From positions 24,808 to 88,807 of the forward strand of contig CAZAYP010000012.1 of NCBI GenBank assembly GCA_964489425.1: DNA of 64,000 nt, read 5' to 3'. The notes under the pieces are model-generated. The model was not told the DNA's origin. It ran no database searches and saw only the letters and a list, made by a program, of their open reading frames with translations. The DNA comes from CAZAYP01 sp964489425 [NCBI: uncultured Verrucomicrobiota bacterium]. Its GTDB lineage: Bacteria; Verrucomicrobiota; Kiritimatiellia; RZYC01. The position numbers and the translations under genes are program-made. Positions 25,675-34,420 of the stretch are shown in pieces; the stretch's first letter is position 1, and each line of letters opens with the position of its first letter.

Positions 25675-26751
25675 TCACGATCCCAGAAGCGGCGCCAGCC
25701 ACGCCGCCATTTCCGCGGCCGGGTCGCGCTGCCGGTACCGCGCCAGGCGCGCGCGCTGGCCGGCCAGGACGCCCGCGCGCAGCGGGCCGGGCCGCGTCAG
25801 CCGCCCCATCATTTCGGCGATGTGGGCGAACTGCTTGTCGCGTACCCAAACCCCGGCGCCGTCCAGGGTCTCGGGCACGGCGGCGGCGGCAAAAGCCAGG
25901 AGCGGCACGTCGTGGGCCATGGCTTCCAGCAGCGGGATGCAGAACCCTTCGTGCTCGCTCATGCACAGCACAAGATCGGCGGCCGCGTAATAGGCGTTGA
26001 GCTCGGCCTGCGGGACCGACCCGGCCCACACCACGTCCTCGATGCGGTGCTCGCGCGCGTACGCGATGAGCAGCGCGTGGTAGTTTTCCAGGCCGGCCCA
26101 GGACCCGGCCAGGATCAGGCGCGCGTCGGGCGTGACGTAGTTCTTGAAGTAGTAGAAGGCCCGCAAATCATCCTCGATGCGCTTGTTGGGCGCGATGCGG
26201 CCTACCACCAGCACGTTGGTCGCGCCGTCCCGATACTTGGCCACCACCCGGCGGTCAGGCGGCTGCGCGTAGCGGTCGAAGTCCAGCGCCAGCGGGAACA
26301 CGCCGACCTTGCCGTAGCCCAGCGCCTCCAGCTCCGCGGCGTTGTAGGCGCTGTCCGCCAGCACCACGCCGGCCACGCCCGCCAGGCGGCGCATCTGCTC
26401 GCGTCCGGCCTGGAGCTGGGCCGCGATCTGCGCCTGGATGCCGGCGAAAAATTCCGGCGGAGTGATGTTGTGGTACAGGATCGCCTTGCGGCAAGGCAAC
26501 CGCGCCCATAGCTCGTTGGCCGGCGAGCCGATGGAGAGGTGGAGGAGCGCCACATCGTTGGCGCCGACATCGGCCGGCAGTTGATCGAGGTCGCGGGCCA
26601 CGTGGCGGAGTTCCGGCAAAATGCGCCGGAGCTCGGCGTAAATCTCCGATTCGTGGCCCCACGCGCGGAACATCCGCTGCAGCACCAGGGCCTCGTTGCT
26701 GATGGCGTCACCCCCGGAAAACCCGGCCACGAGCTGGTGGATGCGGCTCAC
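25675..26751 (-). CDS. Glycosyltransferase, GT4-like
   Basis: This 358-residue cytoplasmic sugar transferase has the GT-B fold. The C-terminal half carries VLVVGRIAPNKR near 185-196 and the acidic SEHEGFCIPLLEAM motif near 278-291, where the Glu residues bind the nucleotide sugar. The GTG start at 26751 has a GGAGGAGCT ribosome site and overlaps the stop of the upstream glycosyltransferase (GTGA). That decides it over the much longer open frame. Acceptor and donor are unknown. With the next two genes upstream it forms a small surface-polysaccharide cluster. Confidence 0.85.
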   Translation of the reverse strand: MSRIHQLVAGFSGGDAISNEALVLQRMFRAWGHESEIYAELRRILPELRHVARDLDQLPADVGANDVALLHLSIGSPANELWARLPCRKAILYHNITPPEFFAGIQAQIAAQLQAGREQMRRLAGVAGVVLADSAYNAAELEALGYGKVGVFPLALDFDRYAQPPDRRVVAKYRDGATNVLVVGRIAPNKRIEDDLRAFYYFKNYVTPDARLILAGSWAGLENYHALLIAYAREHRIEDVVWAGSVPQAELNAYYAAADLVLCMSEHEGFCIPLLEAMAHDVPLLAFAAAAVPETLDGAGVWVRDKQFAHIAEMMGRLTRPGPLRAGVLAGQRARLARYRQRDPAAEMAAWLAPLLGS

Positions 26752-27917
26752 AGCTCCTCCAGCGCCCGCCCGAAGCGGGACTCCACCGCGGGCCAGGCAT
26801 ATTCGCGCGCCACGTAGGCGCGGCCCTGGGCGCCCAGCTGCCGCCGGAGGGGTTCGTGGTCCATCAGGTAGAGCAATTGCTCCTCGAAGTCCGGGTAGTG
26901 GCGGAACCACAGGCCGCCGCCCGCCTGGGCGCATTGCCAGCGCAGCACGGCGCTGCCGGCGTGCACCAGCGCGGGCACGCGCGCCGTCCAGGCCTCGAGC
27001 AGGACGATGCCGAAACTCTCGTTGACCGAGGGGTGCACAAACGCCAGCGCCCCGGCCAGGGCCGCCTGCTTCTCTGCTTCGGTGACAAATCCGAGGTCGC
27101 GGATGTGCGGCTGGAGGCTGGGCGGCGCCTCGACCGGGCCGCTGCCGGTGAGCGCCAGCTTGACATCCCGGCCGGTGCGCTGCCGGAACGCGTCCAGGTA
27201 GGCGCACAGCAGCGGGGTGCCCTTGCCGGTTTCGCGCCGGCCGCAATAGATGACGTACGGCGCGGCCAGGCCCAGGCGCCCGGCGTCGGCGGGGTCGGCG
27301 TCGAACAGGTCCAGCCCCATGCCGACCACGCGGCCGCGGCCCGGCGGCAGGTCATACAACCGCCCGGCAAGATCCTGCTCCGGCGCGGCGTTGAACAGGC
27401 ATCCGCGCGCCTGGCGAAACATGGCGCGCATGGTTTGCAGGTACGCGAATGGCTCATCGTGCAGGCACGGCAGCAGCAGGGTCTTGTCCGGCAGGACCCG
27501 GCTCACGGCCCAGGTCAGCCCAAAGAGGTAGGGACCGGCAATCACCCGGTCGTACTCCGCGGCGTGGACACGCAGGTGATCGCACAGCGCCGGGCTGTTG
27601 ACACTGTTCTTCAGCCAGCGTTCCTCCTCGCCGGGCGTGAGCTCTTCGCGGCGGTCGATGCGCGCCTGCAGGCGCAGGAATTCCGCGACGTCGCGGGATT
27701 CGTCCACCGGGAACCGGATTACCTCGATCCCGTTCAGTTGGCGCGTGCCGGCCGGAACTTCGTTGGCCCAGGTGAAATGGTTTTGGGCGCAGGTGGCCAG
27801 GAACGTCACGCGGTGGCCGGCGGCGGCGGCGTGCTCGGCCAGGCGGCGCAGCAGGGTTTCGGCGCCGCCGACCGTGGCGCCTTCCGCGAACCGGGGGCTG
27901 ACAAAGGCCAGGCGCAT
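26748..27917 (-). CDS. Glycosyltransferase, GT4-like
   Basis: This 389-residue GT-B transferase has an N-terminal Gly-Gly-Ala-Glu-Thr acceptor-binding loop near residue 20. A central VIYCGRRETGKG motif follows near 218-229, then the SVNESFGIVLLEAW motif with nucleotide-sugar-binding glutamates near 297-310. The ATG at 27917 starts the Rossmann strand (Met-Arg-Leu-Ala-Phe-Val-Ser), so I prefer it to the longer frame. It is followed, with overlap, by a second glycosyltransferase and preceded by a coiled-coil protein; all three probably modify the same glycan. Confidence 0.85.
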   Translation of the reverse strand: MRLAFVSPRFAEGATVGGAETLLRRLAEHAAAAGHRVTFLATCAQNHFTWANEVPAGTRQLNGIEVIRFPVDESRDVAEFLRLQARIDRREELTPGEEERWLKNSVNSPALCDHLRVHAAEYDRVIAGPYLFGLTWAVSRVLPDKTLLLPCLHDEPFAYLQTMRAMFRQARGCLFNAAPEQDLAGRLYDLPPGRGRVVGMGLDLFDADPADAGRLGLAAPYVIYCGRRETGKGTPLLCAYLDAFRQRTGRDVKLALTGSGPVEAPPSLQPHIRDLGFVTEAEKQAALAGALAFVHPSVNESFGIVLLEAWTARVPALVHAGSAVLRWQCAQAGGGLWFRHYPDFEEQLLYLMDHEPLRRQLGAQGRAYVAREYAWPAVESRFGRALEEL

Positions 27918-27928
27918 GGCGCACGCGC

Positions 27929-28384
27929 TCAGGGCTTGTCCGCCCGGCGTTGATCCAAATCCGCGATGCGCTGCTCCAGGGCGCGGATCCGCGCCTGGTA
28001 CTTGTTGTCCAGGCACTCCAGCGCCGTGACCAGCAGGCCGTTGACCTGGTTCTGCTGCGACCAGAGGCGGTAGGTGTAGAACTTCAGCAGGCCCCAGAGG
28101 GTTTTCTTGAACCGCACCAGCATGGGGGCAAAACCGCGGCGGCGCTCGCGGATCTCGAAGTCGGAGATGTCCACGAACGCGGCCTCGCGCAGGTTGGCGA
28201 GGTAATAGGTGAAAAACTCGTCGTCGTTGCGCAGGCCGGCCAGGTTGGTGCGCTCGGCGCGGGCGATGCGCGCATCGCGGTACACGCCTTCCGCCAGCTT
28301 GCGGTCCACCGTGGCCCGGATCTCGGCCACCAGGCTGTTCACGTCCACGCCGGCCGCATTCACCTCGAACAGGGGCTCGCTCAT
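27929..28384 (-). CDS. Coiled-coil protein linked to glycosyltransferases
   Basis: This 151-residue protein has an N-terminal acidic segment (Val-Asp-Val-Asn-Ser-Leu-Val-Ala-Glu-Ile-Arg), a Tyr-Tyr/Phe-Phe segment near 58-62, a basic Arg-Glu-Arg-Arg-Arg stretch, a short hydrophobic patch (Leu-Trp-Gly-Leu-Leu-Lys-Phe-Tyr) and a C-terminal coiled coil. Such modules often precede methyltransferase domains in polysaccharide loci, but none is present here. It could organise the two downstream glycosyltransferases at the membrane. The function is not established. Confidence 0.65.
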   Translation of the reverse strand: MSEPLFEVNAAGVDVNSLVAEIRATVDRKLAEGVYRDARIARAERTNLAGLRNDDEFFTYYLANLREAAFVDISDFEIRERRRGFAPMLVRFKKTLWGLLKFYTYRLWSQQNQVNGLLVTALECLDNKYQARIRALEQRIADLDQRRADKP

Positions 28385-28449
28385 AAAGGTCCGCCTTGTG
28401 GGTTCATGCCCGGATTCTTACCATAGGCCGTGGAGATCTTAAATTGTTT

Positions 28450-28477
28450 TCGACAATGCCGCCTCCGTGTTTATACT
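28450..28477 (+). promoter_or_regulatory. Candidate promoter of the transketolase-like gene
   Basis: TCGACA (28450-28455) and TATACT (28472-28477) are separated by 16 bases; each differs from consensus at one position. Transcription would start near 28484, about 78 bases before the ATG at 28562. Confidence 0.55.
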
Positions 28478-28561
28478 CCCGCGCATGATCAGCACAGGCA
28501 GCACGAGCAACCGGCCCCGCCCGCGGGGCGGGATCCATACAAAACCAAGCAGGAGCAACCA

Positions 28562-30826
28562 ATGACCGCCACCCTTCAATCCCGCTGGGATGCCCAGCAA
28601 GACCGCAACCGCCAACTGCTGGCCCAATCGCCGTATCTGGGCCGCGAAATGGTGTCCGAGGTGCTGCCCGTTCACTTTGACATCGACGCCACCCCGGCCT
28701 TGGCCCGCGAGCAGGTGCTGGCCCTGGAAGCCCTGGGCATCGAGGCCGCGCGCATCGCCCTGCAGGCGGTCGGCGAACTGGGAAAAATCAAGGAGGTGGA
28801 CCATCTCGGCGGCGCCTTGGACATGATCCCGGCGCTGGCGCTGACCCTGGCCCTGGTGGATTACGAAAAGCGCGAGTTCACCATCGAGAACGCCCACACC
28901 AGCATCGGCTACTACGGCTTGCTGGCCGCGCTGGGGTTCCTGGATCCCAAGGTGGTTACGCAGAAGTTCCGCCAGAGCCTGAGCATCGCCGGCCACGTGG
29001 CGTGGCTGCCGGGTGGCACGCAGCTCAACGCCGGCCGCCTGGGCGTGATGGTGCCGGCCGCCGCCGGCCAGGCCCTTGGCCTCAAGGCGCGCCACGGCCT
29101 GGCCGCCTGGGTGCTGTGCCATTGCGGTGACGCCGGCTGGGTGGCAGGCACCTCGCTCAACGGCTACAACGTGGCCGATGTCCACAAGGCGCCGCTCAGC
29201 TTCATCATGCATCGTAACGGCATCCAGCTCTCCGGCTCCACGCAGAAAATCATGCCCAAGGATCCGCGGCCGGCGATCGCCGCCCTGGGCGTGGAGATCC
29301 TGGAAACGCCCAGCCTGCATGACTTGCCTGGCCTCTACGCCGCCTATCGCGCGGCCCGCGCCCTGGCGCGCGACGGCCGGCCCAGCCTGATCTTCCCCGC
29401 GGGTTACCGCTCGACCGCGGAGCATGTCGTGGACTTGACCGAATTCGGCCGCAAGTACGGCATCCTGGATGCGGTCACCGCATTCGCCGGCCGCCAGAAA
29501 GTGGCCATGGACACCCAGGTCTGGATCCCGGGCGCGCTGATGAGCTTCCGCGACCTGAACCCCATGATCGAGTGCCTGTTCTTTGTCAACAACCTGCCCG
29601 GCGGCAAGTACCATCACGACGGCCACATGAAGGACCGCGACTGCGGCCAGGCCTTGCAGAGCCCGCTGCTGCAGCCTTCGGCCGAGCAAACCGCGGCCTT
29701 GAGCGCCCTGCGCGCCAGGCCGCGCCGCAAGGTGGTCACCCGCGCCCGCCCGGCGCCGGGCACGCCCAACCTCGTGCTGCCGCCGGCGGCCATTGCCGCT
29801 GTGAAGCTGCCGGCCGCGGGCGAGAATGTATCGGCGCGCGCGGGGTCCGGCGCCGGTTACGGGGCCGTGGCCCGCCAGTTCCCTGACCACGTGTTCATGG
29901 TGGACTGCGACCTCGCGCCCTCGACCAAGATTGACTCCGCCCGCGCCGCGCTCAAGCCGGACCACCAGTTCGAGCTGAGCATCGAGGAGCAGGCGGCCGC
30001 GATCATGGCCAATGGCCTGGCCGTGAGCACGCGCGACCCACAGCTCGTCGTGTTTGCCACGTTCGCCGCGTTCTTTGAGGGGATTGCCCGCGAAGGGTTC
30101 GAGATGTGGCGCTACCAGCGCAACCTTACCGGCGCCAACGAGGGTCTGAACGTCACGTACCACCTCTCGCACGTCGGCGCCAATACCGGCCGCGACCACT
30201 TCTCGGGCTGGAGCCTCGACTGGATCAACATCGCGCTGACCTACATGCCGTACCTGGACCGGTTCTACGCGCCCGCGGACGCCCGCGCCGCCTTCCTGGC
30301 CGTGCGCGACCTGGCCGCGCGCTATGGCGCGCATATCATCGGCATCCCGCGCGATAACCTGCCCGTACTGGCAAAAGCGGATGGCGCGGCCCTGTGGAAT
30401 CCGGGCGACGCCTGGGAGCCCGTGACCATGGCGCGCCAATTCCCCGGCGCACGCAAGGTGGTGCTGGCCATGGGCGCACCCGCGTACCTGGCCATCCAGG
30501 TTGCGGAGAAACTGGCGGGGCAGGGGACGGCCGCCGATGTGTACATCGTCAACGGCCTGCCGCTGGCAGCCGGCTGGCTGGCCGGGCTGGCGGCAAAGTA
30601 TCCGGCCGGCGTGGTGACGATCGAGGACGGCCTGATCGGCGACCCGGCCAGCGGTTGGCGCGGCTTGGCCGGCCTGGTGGCGGGAGTGGCCGGCGATCAA
30701 AAGTGGCCGCACGACCACGTGGGCATCGTGGATCCGCGCATCGCGCCGTCCGACGGCTTCGCGGAGGTGTGGGCCCACTTCGGGATTACGGCCGATGCCG
30801 TGGCCGCTGCGCTGAAGTCGCTGTAA
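28562..30826 (+). CDS. Transketolase-like thiamine-diphosphate enzyme
   Basis: This 754-residue protein has the three-part layout of transketolase and related ThDP enzymes. The N-terminal domain carries the ThDP-magnesium region, here GDAGW with the downstream Asn in HRNGIQLSG; the usual motif begins GDG, so the third residue is Ala. The middle pyrimidine-binding domain has SIEEQAAAIMANGLAV, with the catalytic Glu in place, and a C-terminal domain follows. It is longer than ordinary transketolase (about 660) and divergent. AGCAGGAGC precedes the ATG. A sugar-phosphate ketol transfer is likely but its exact substrate is open; pyruvate-dehydrogenase-like or phosphoketolase-like activity are less likely. 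It stands as a single gene. Confidence 0.75.
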   Translation: MTATLQSRWDAQQDRNRQLLAQSPYLGREMVSEVLPVHFDIDATPALAREQVLALEALGIEAARIALQAVGELGKIKEVDHLGGALDMIPALALTLALVDYEKREFTIENAHTSIGYYGLLAALGFLDPKVVTQKFRQSLSIAGHVAWLPGGTQLNAGRLGVMVPAAAGQALGLKARHGLAAWVLCHCGDAGWVAGTSLNGYNVADVHKAPLSFIMHRNGIQLSGSTQKIMPKDPRPAIAALGVEILETPSLHDLPGLYAAYRAARALARDGRPSLIFPAGYRSTAEHVVDLTEFGRKYGILDAVTAFAGRQKVAMDTQVWIPGALMSFRDLNPMIECLFFVNNLPGGKYHHDGHMKDRDCGQALQSPLLQPSAEQTAALSALRARPRRKVVTRARPAPGTPNLVLPPAAIAAVKLPAAGENVSARAGSGAGYGAVARQFPDHVFMVDCDLAPSTKIDSARAALKPDHQFELSIEEQAAAIMANGLAVSTRDPQLVVFATFAAFFEGIAREGFEMWRYQRNLTGANEGLNVTYHLSHVGANTGRDHFSGWSLDWINIALTYMPYLDRFYAPADARAAFLAVRDLAARYGAHIIGIPRDNLPVLAKADGAALWNPGDAWEPVTMARQFPGARKVVLAMGAPAYLAIQVAEKLAGQGTAADVYIVNGLPLAAGWLAGLAAKYPAGVVTIEDGLIGDPASGWRGLAGLVAGVAGDQKWPHDHVGIVDPRIAPSDGFAEVWAHFGITADAVAAALKSL

Positions 30827-30882
30827 CCGCGCAAAGATTGGAAGATTGCAATCACTGGGCCCCAATAGTAAATTCGCAGTCT

Positions 30883-31074
30883 ATGAGCGGGCAGGACCAT
30901 TCCATTGCCGGTTTTCACTGGCCTCGGCGGAGCGCTGGCGCTGCGCGCGCGCGCGCGCTGGAATTGGAGCGCCTGCGCGGCATGACGGTCTTAGAGCGGA
31001 TCCGCGCGGCCCTCACCATGAGCAAGCGTTTCTCATGGCTCAAACCCGCGCGCACCGCGGCGCGCCGTGGATGA
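30883..31074 (+). CDS. Small basic protein preceding a nucleotidyltransferase
   Basis: This 63-residue protein starts with Met-Ser-Gly-Gln and is rich in Arg and Ala. It carries a helix with Leu-Glu-Arg-Leu-Arg-Gly-Met and a C-terminal Met-Ser-Lys-Arg-Phe then Lys-Pro-Ala-Arg tail. Its 3' end overlaps the start of the nucleotidyltransferase by eight bases. Short helical ORFs of this sort commonly precede nucleotidyltransferase genes and act as partner or antitoxin-like proteins. The pairing is seen; the role is inference. Confidence 0.55.
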   Translation: MSGQDHSIAGFHWPRRSAGAARARALELERLRGMTVLERIRAALTMSKRFSWLKPARTAARRG

Positions 31075-31615
31075 TTCCCGGGCGATTCTGGAGGCGGCGG
31101 AAGACGTTGCCGCCATTCTCCGCCAGTATCAAATTGAAGCCGTCGTCATTGGCGGCGTGGCCTTGGCAGCTCACCATTACGTGCGACAGACCGAGGATAT
31201 CGATCTGGGAGTTAACGCCGACCTGCCCACATTGCGGGTCATCGAGGCCGCGTTGCGCCGGGCGGGTTATACCGCCGAGTTGCGGGAACCGGAAGCCACG
31301 GATCCGTTGGGGGGCGTCATCCATGTGATGGGACATTTCGGCGTCTTGCAGATCATCAGTTTTGCAGGCCGCTTCCCGGCGGTCATTGAAGACGCCGTGC
31401 GCGAGGCCACGGTGGTGGTGGAAGAAGGCAGCGGGTTGAAAATTACGCCCCTTCCTCAGCTTGTTGCGCTGAAACTTTACGCCGGCGGGTTCAAGTCAAA
31501 GGCGGACATCGTGGAACTGTTGAATCGCAATCCCGATGCGGACATCGCCGCCATTCAAGCTCTTTGCCAGCAGTATCGCTTGACCGGCTTCGATGAATTA
31601 ATCCAGGCCTTGTAG
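31067..31615 (+). CDS. Nucleotidyltransferase, AbiEii/DUF6036-like
   Basis: This 182-residue protein starts at GTG and has a Pol-beta-type nucleotidyltransferase core. Gly29-Gly30 occurs in VVIGGVALA, followed by TEDIDL with Asp44 and Asp46 as metal ligands. A third acidic residue is not certain by eye. Family members transfer NMP to tRNA or proteins, and many act as toxins with a small antitoxin. It overlaps the preceding 63-residue ORF by eight bases. Downstream is gene-free DNA with nested inverted repeats. Confidence 0.7.
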   Translation: MDDSRAILEAAEDVAAILRQYQIEAVVIGGVALAAHHYVRQTEDIDLGVNADLPTLRVIEAALRRAGYTAELREPEATDPLGGVIHVMGHFGVLQIISFAGRFPAVIEDAVREATVVVEEGSGLKITPLPQLVALKLYAGGFKSKADIVELLNRNPDADIAAIQALCQQYRLTGFDELIQAL

Positions 31616-31838
31616 CCGGCGCTTATTCCAGCCGGTGGGTCCAACCCGCTCCGCCTGTGGTTGGCCTGCCCGGCCCTGCTCGGAGTTTATAGCCTACACG
31701 CAGCGCGCCGCGAAGTAACGGCGTTGATAATCGCTTGCACGATGCCGTATTCGTGGGTCTCACCGTCGTTTCATATTCCACTAATTTGTAGCGGAAGAGG
31801 GACCATGTCATTAGCGCCGGGGTTATATGGATCAACGA
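31616..31838. other. Gene-free interval before the nested repeats
   Basis: No gene, terminator with T tract or RNA gene is visible. Minus-strand frames here are short and not protein-like. Confidence 0.5.
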
Positions 31839-32289
31839 GGGCGCATCTGTGATTCGGTGAGGGTTTGCCATTCAACAGGCAGAATTCAATATGGAATCCA
31901 GGAAAGCCGGAACGGAGGTAAGGCCTCAGTAACGCGGGGAGACTCTCACGGAGGCACGGAGACACCGGGATGAACGCCCATGAAGCATGCCACGCGCCAT
32001 CCATGGCCCGATCAAAGCTGTGCTCCGTGACTCTGTGGCTCCGTGAGAAAAAACGAACAAGGTGCGGCACCGTATTTGTACCCCGAAGCGGGTTCGGAAA
32101 CGATGACCTCTGATGGGCACACATCTCAAGCCCGGCGCCTTATCACCCCGTTTCACTGAGGCCTTACGAACGGAGCTTGTATTTCCCTGCAAACCGCCAT
32201 GAATCGGACTGGTTTTCTTGAGTTCTTGAGTTCCAGATTGATAGTCTGCTGATTGAACGGCAAACCCTCACCGAATCACAGATGCGCCC
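31839..32289. repeat. 451-bp block of three nested inverted repeats
   Basis: The outer pair is GGGCGCATCTGTGATTCGGT plus further matching bases, at 31839-31881 and inverted at 32246-32289. A second pair with TAAGGCCTCAGT lies at 31917-31939 and 32146-32168. A third, CTCACGGAGGCACGGAG, lies at 31945-31961 and imperfectly at 32031-32047. No transposase frame is inside. The centres differ, so the layers may be separate MITE-like insertions one inside another. The outer repeats could alternatively be ends of a decayed insertion sequence. No clear target duplication was found. Confidence 0.75.
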
Positions 32290-32392
32290 TTCTTATCAGG
32301 CTAAATGAGAATGGCTGGCCTTCATGGCGAGTGCTATTGCCCCGCGGGGCCGGGTTGGCTATCTTGGGCGGGTGAACAAGCGTCATGGCACC

Positions 32393-34072
32393 ATGCGACG
32401 ATGGAGCGGCCTCGCCGTCCTGTTGTTGCTGCGCATGGCCGGACCGGCGGCGGCCCAGGCGCAAGTGTCCGCCCGGGCTTTGCTGGGCGCGGATTATCCG
32501 CTAGCCCAAATGGCCGCCCAGCAAGACGAGCGCATCGTGGTGCGGGGCCTGGCGGCCGCACCGGTCCGGGTCCTCGGCGATTACCGGCTGGCCCGATCCG
32601 CGGATCGGATCGACCGCCCGGCGTTCTCGCCCGATGGCCAACAAGTGCTGTGGGCGTTCAATGGCACCGCCCGGGTTGCGCGCGCGGATGGGCGCGGGGT
32701 CGCGGTGGCGCTGCCAGTGCCCGGCCCGGCCTATGCTCCGGGATGGTGGCGCGACCCGGCCAATAACGAGCTGTGCGTCGTTTACATGGATCGGGCCGGC
32801 AAGCATTGGTACCCGGCTGACCTGGGCACGGGTGCCACCTGGCGCCTGCGCCCGGCCTCCGGCCAGGTGGAGAAAATCGCCGGCTTCCCCTGCGATGGCG
32901 GGCTTTCGCCGAGTGGCCGATTCCTGGGCGAGGCCTACGGCGGCGCCTTGGTGGCCGACCTGGTCCTTGACCGGTTCTGGGTGCTCAACCACGGCCGGCA
33001 GGCGTGCAGCGCCTCGCTCGGTCCGTATGACCAACCCCGCCTGATGATGCTCTACCTGCCGCACGATGCGTTCGGGATCCGCGACCCGTACGACCGCGAA
33101 GTATGGCGCATGGAGAAGCCGGAACGCAGCGCCGAGTGGGTCACCCCGCGCTGGAGTCTGCACCCGGATTTCTGCACCGCCTCCGCCCGTTTTGGCGCGG
33201 AATACAAGATCGTCATCATCCGGATTTCCACCCGGGCCTACGCGGTGCTGGATGACTGGCCCGGGAACTGGGTGGCGGCCCAGCTTTGGCTGCCGCCCGG
33301 GCCGGCCGGCCAGCCGCCGGGTCCGGCCGCCGCGGCCGTATCGCCCGGCGCAGCCACGCAGGCGCTGGCCGAAGCCGCCGCCGGGCCGCCGCTGAAATCC
33401 CGCGACCGGCTGATCAACATCGCCGGGCAATATGCCGCCGCGCCGATCGGCGCCGCGGCCGAGGCCCGACTGCGCGACCCGGCGTTCCAGCGCGCCTGCG
33501 CCGCGGAAGAGGAATTCGCCGCGTTGCAGCAGGGCCTCGCGCGCTTCAACTTTGATCCGGATGCGGCGGCGGACGGGCCACGGGCCTGGACGCCCGGCGA
33601 TAAGCGCGCGCTGCTGAAACTCGGGCGGCAAGCCGCCCAGTTGGCCGCGGACTACCCGGAATCGGCCGCTGCCCGCACCGTGCGCGCCTGGCTGCGGCGT
33701 TACAAGCCGCAGGTGCTGGCCGCGGACCCGCCGCCGGCGCGCCTGGTGCTTGAAGGCACCATCGCGGCCGTCTCCACCGTGCCCACCGCGCAACAGATCG
33801 CGCCGTACCCGGAGGCGCTGGTCTGGATCATGTACCGGGTGGACCGTGTGCTGGAAGGCCGCTACAACCAGGCCCTGGTCCCCGTGGTCCACTGGGGCAT
33901 GCGCGATCGCGTCCGGACCCCGGCGGCCGACTGGGCGCCTGGCCGGCGCCAGCGCCTGGTTCTCGAACCGTTTCTTGACCACCCGGAATTGCACGGGATG
34001 GTGGCGGCCCAGGACGCTTACGACCAGCCGGACCTGGACGATTACTGGGCCGTGGCCGTGGAAGACCTGTGA
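32393..34072 (+). CDS. Secreted protein with propeller-like repeats
   Basis: This 559-residue exported protein has an N-terminal signal peptide: Met-Arg-Arg, a Leu-rich core and an Ala-rich cleavage region near 20-22. Residues about 70-270 contain PD40/WD-like repeats with Phe-Ser-Pro-Asp-Gly-Gln and Leu-Ser-Pro-Ser-Gly-Arg, typical of TolB-like propellers. A Pro/Ala/Gly-rich linker near 300-330 leads to an unknown C-terminal domain rich in Trp and Asp. The start at 32393 is chosen because it puts the signal peptide at the terminus; an upstream GTG is possible. No enzyme motif is seen. It is a single gene between gene-free DNA on both sides. Confidence 0.65.
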   Translation: MRRWSGLAVLLLLRMAGPAAAQAQVSARALLGADYPLAQMAAQQDERIVVRGLAAAPVRVLGDYRLARSADRIDRPAFSPDGQQVLWAFNGTARVARADGRGVAVALPVPGPAYAPGWWRDPANNELCVVYMDRAGKHWYPADLGTGATWRLRPASGQVEKIAGFPCDGGLSPSGRFLGEAYGGALVADLVLDRFWVLNHGRQACSASLGPYDQPRLMMLYLPHDAFGIRDPYDREVWRMEKPERSAEWVTPRWSLHPDFCTASARFGAEYKIVIIRISTRAYAVLDDWPGNWVAAQLWLPPGPAGQPPGPAAAAVSPGAATQALAEAAAGPPLKSRDRLINIAGQYAAAPIGAAAEARLRDPAFQRACAAEEEFAALQQGLARFNFDPDAAADGPRAWTPGDKRALLKLGRQAAQLAADYPESAAARTVRAWLRRYKPQVLAADPPPARLVLEGTIAAVSTVPTAQQIAPYPEALVWIMYRVDRVLEGRYNQALVPVVHWGMRDRVRTPAADWAPGRRQRLVLEPFLDHPELHGMVAAQDAYDQPDLDDYWAVAVEDL

Positions 34073-34420
34073 AAGGCAGCCTGTTAAAGGCGCATGCTGC
34101 GAAGATGCGCTCGGTGCCGCTGCCTTACTCGACCCGAATCCGATAAAACGCCGTTCCCGCGCTTTCCACCTGATCGGTTGTTTGCCTTCACTGTCTGCCT
34201 GCCTTTCATGAAATGAAACCATGTATACTCCGCGCGTGGAAATCGTATGAGAGGGAAAACCCTCGCATTCGTTCAAAATATGTATTTTTCTATTATTCCC
34301 GATCGGTAAATAACCGCTTGACTTGCCGCTTGTCGGTAAGACGCTTGACGTGGTGCAAGCGCTGGGCATGGACGTTGAAATCACATGGCCCCACGGCAAG
34401 GATGCGGAAGGGCAAAGGCC
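34073..34420. other. Gene-free interval
   Basis: There is no full gene. TTTCAT-GAA-ATGAAA near 34207 forms a small hairpin. Near its right end a frame runs Leu-Pro-Leu-Val-Gly-Lys and stops at the ATGA of the transposase remnant; it is too short to assign. Confidence 0.4.

Noticed and set aside
23349-26000. A plus-strand open frame of about 883 codons opposite the REC-kinase pair
   Set aside because: It is repetitive His/Arg/Gly-rich shadow sequence; the minus strand carries receiver and HisKA motifs.
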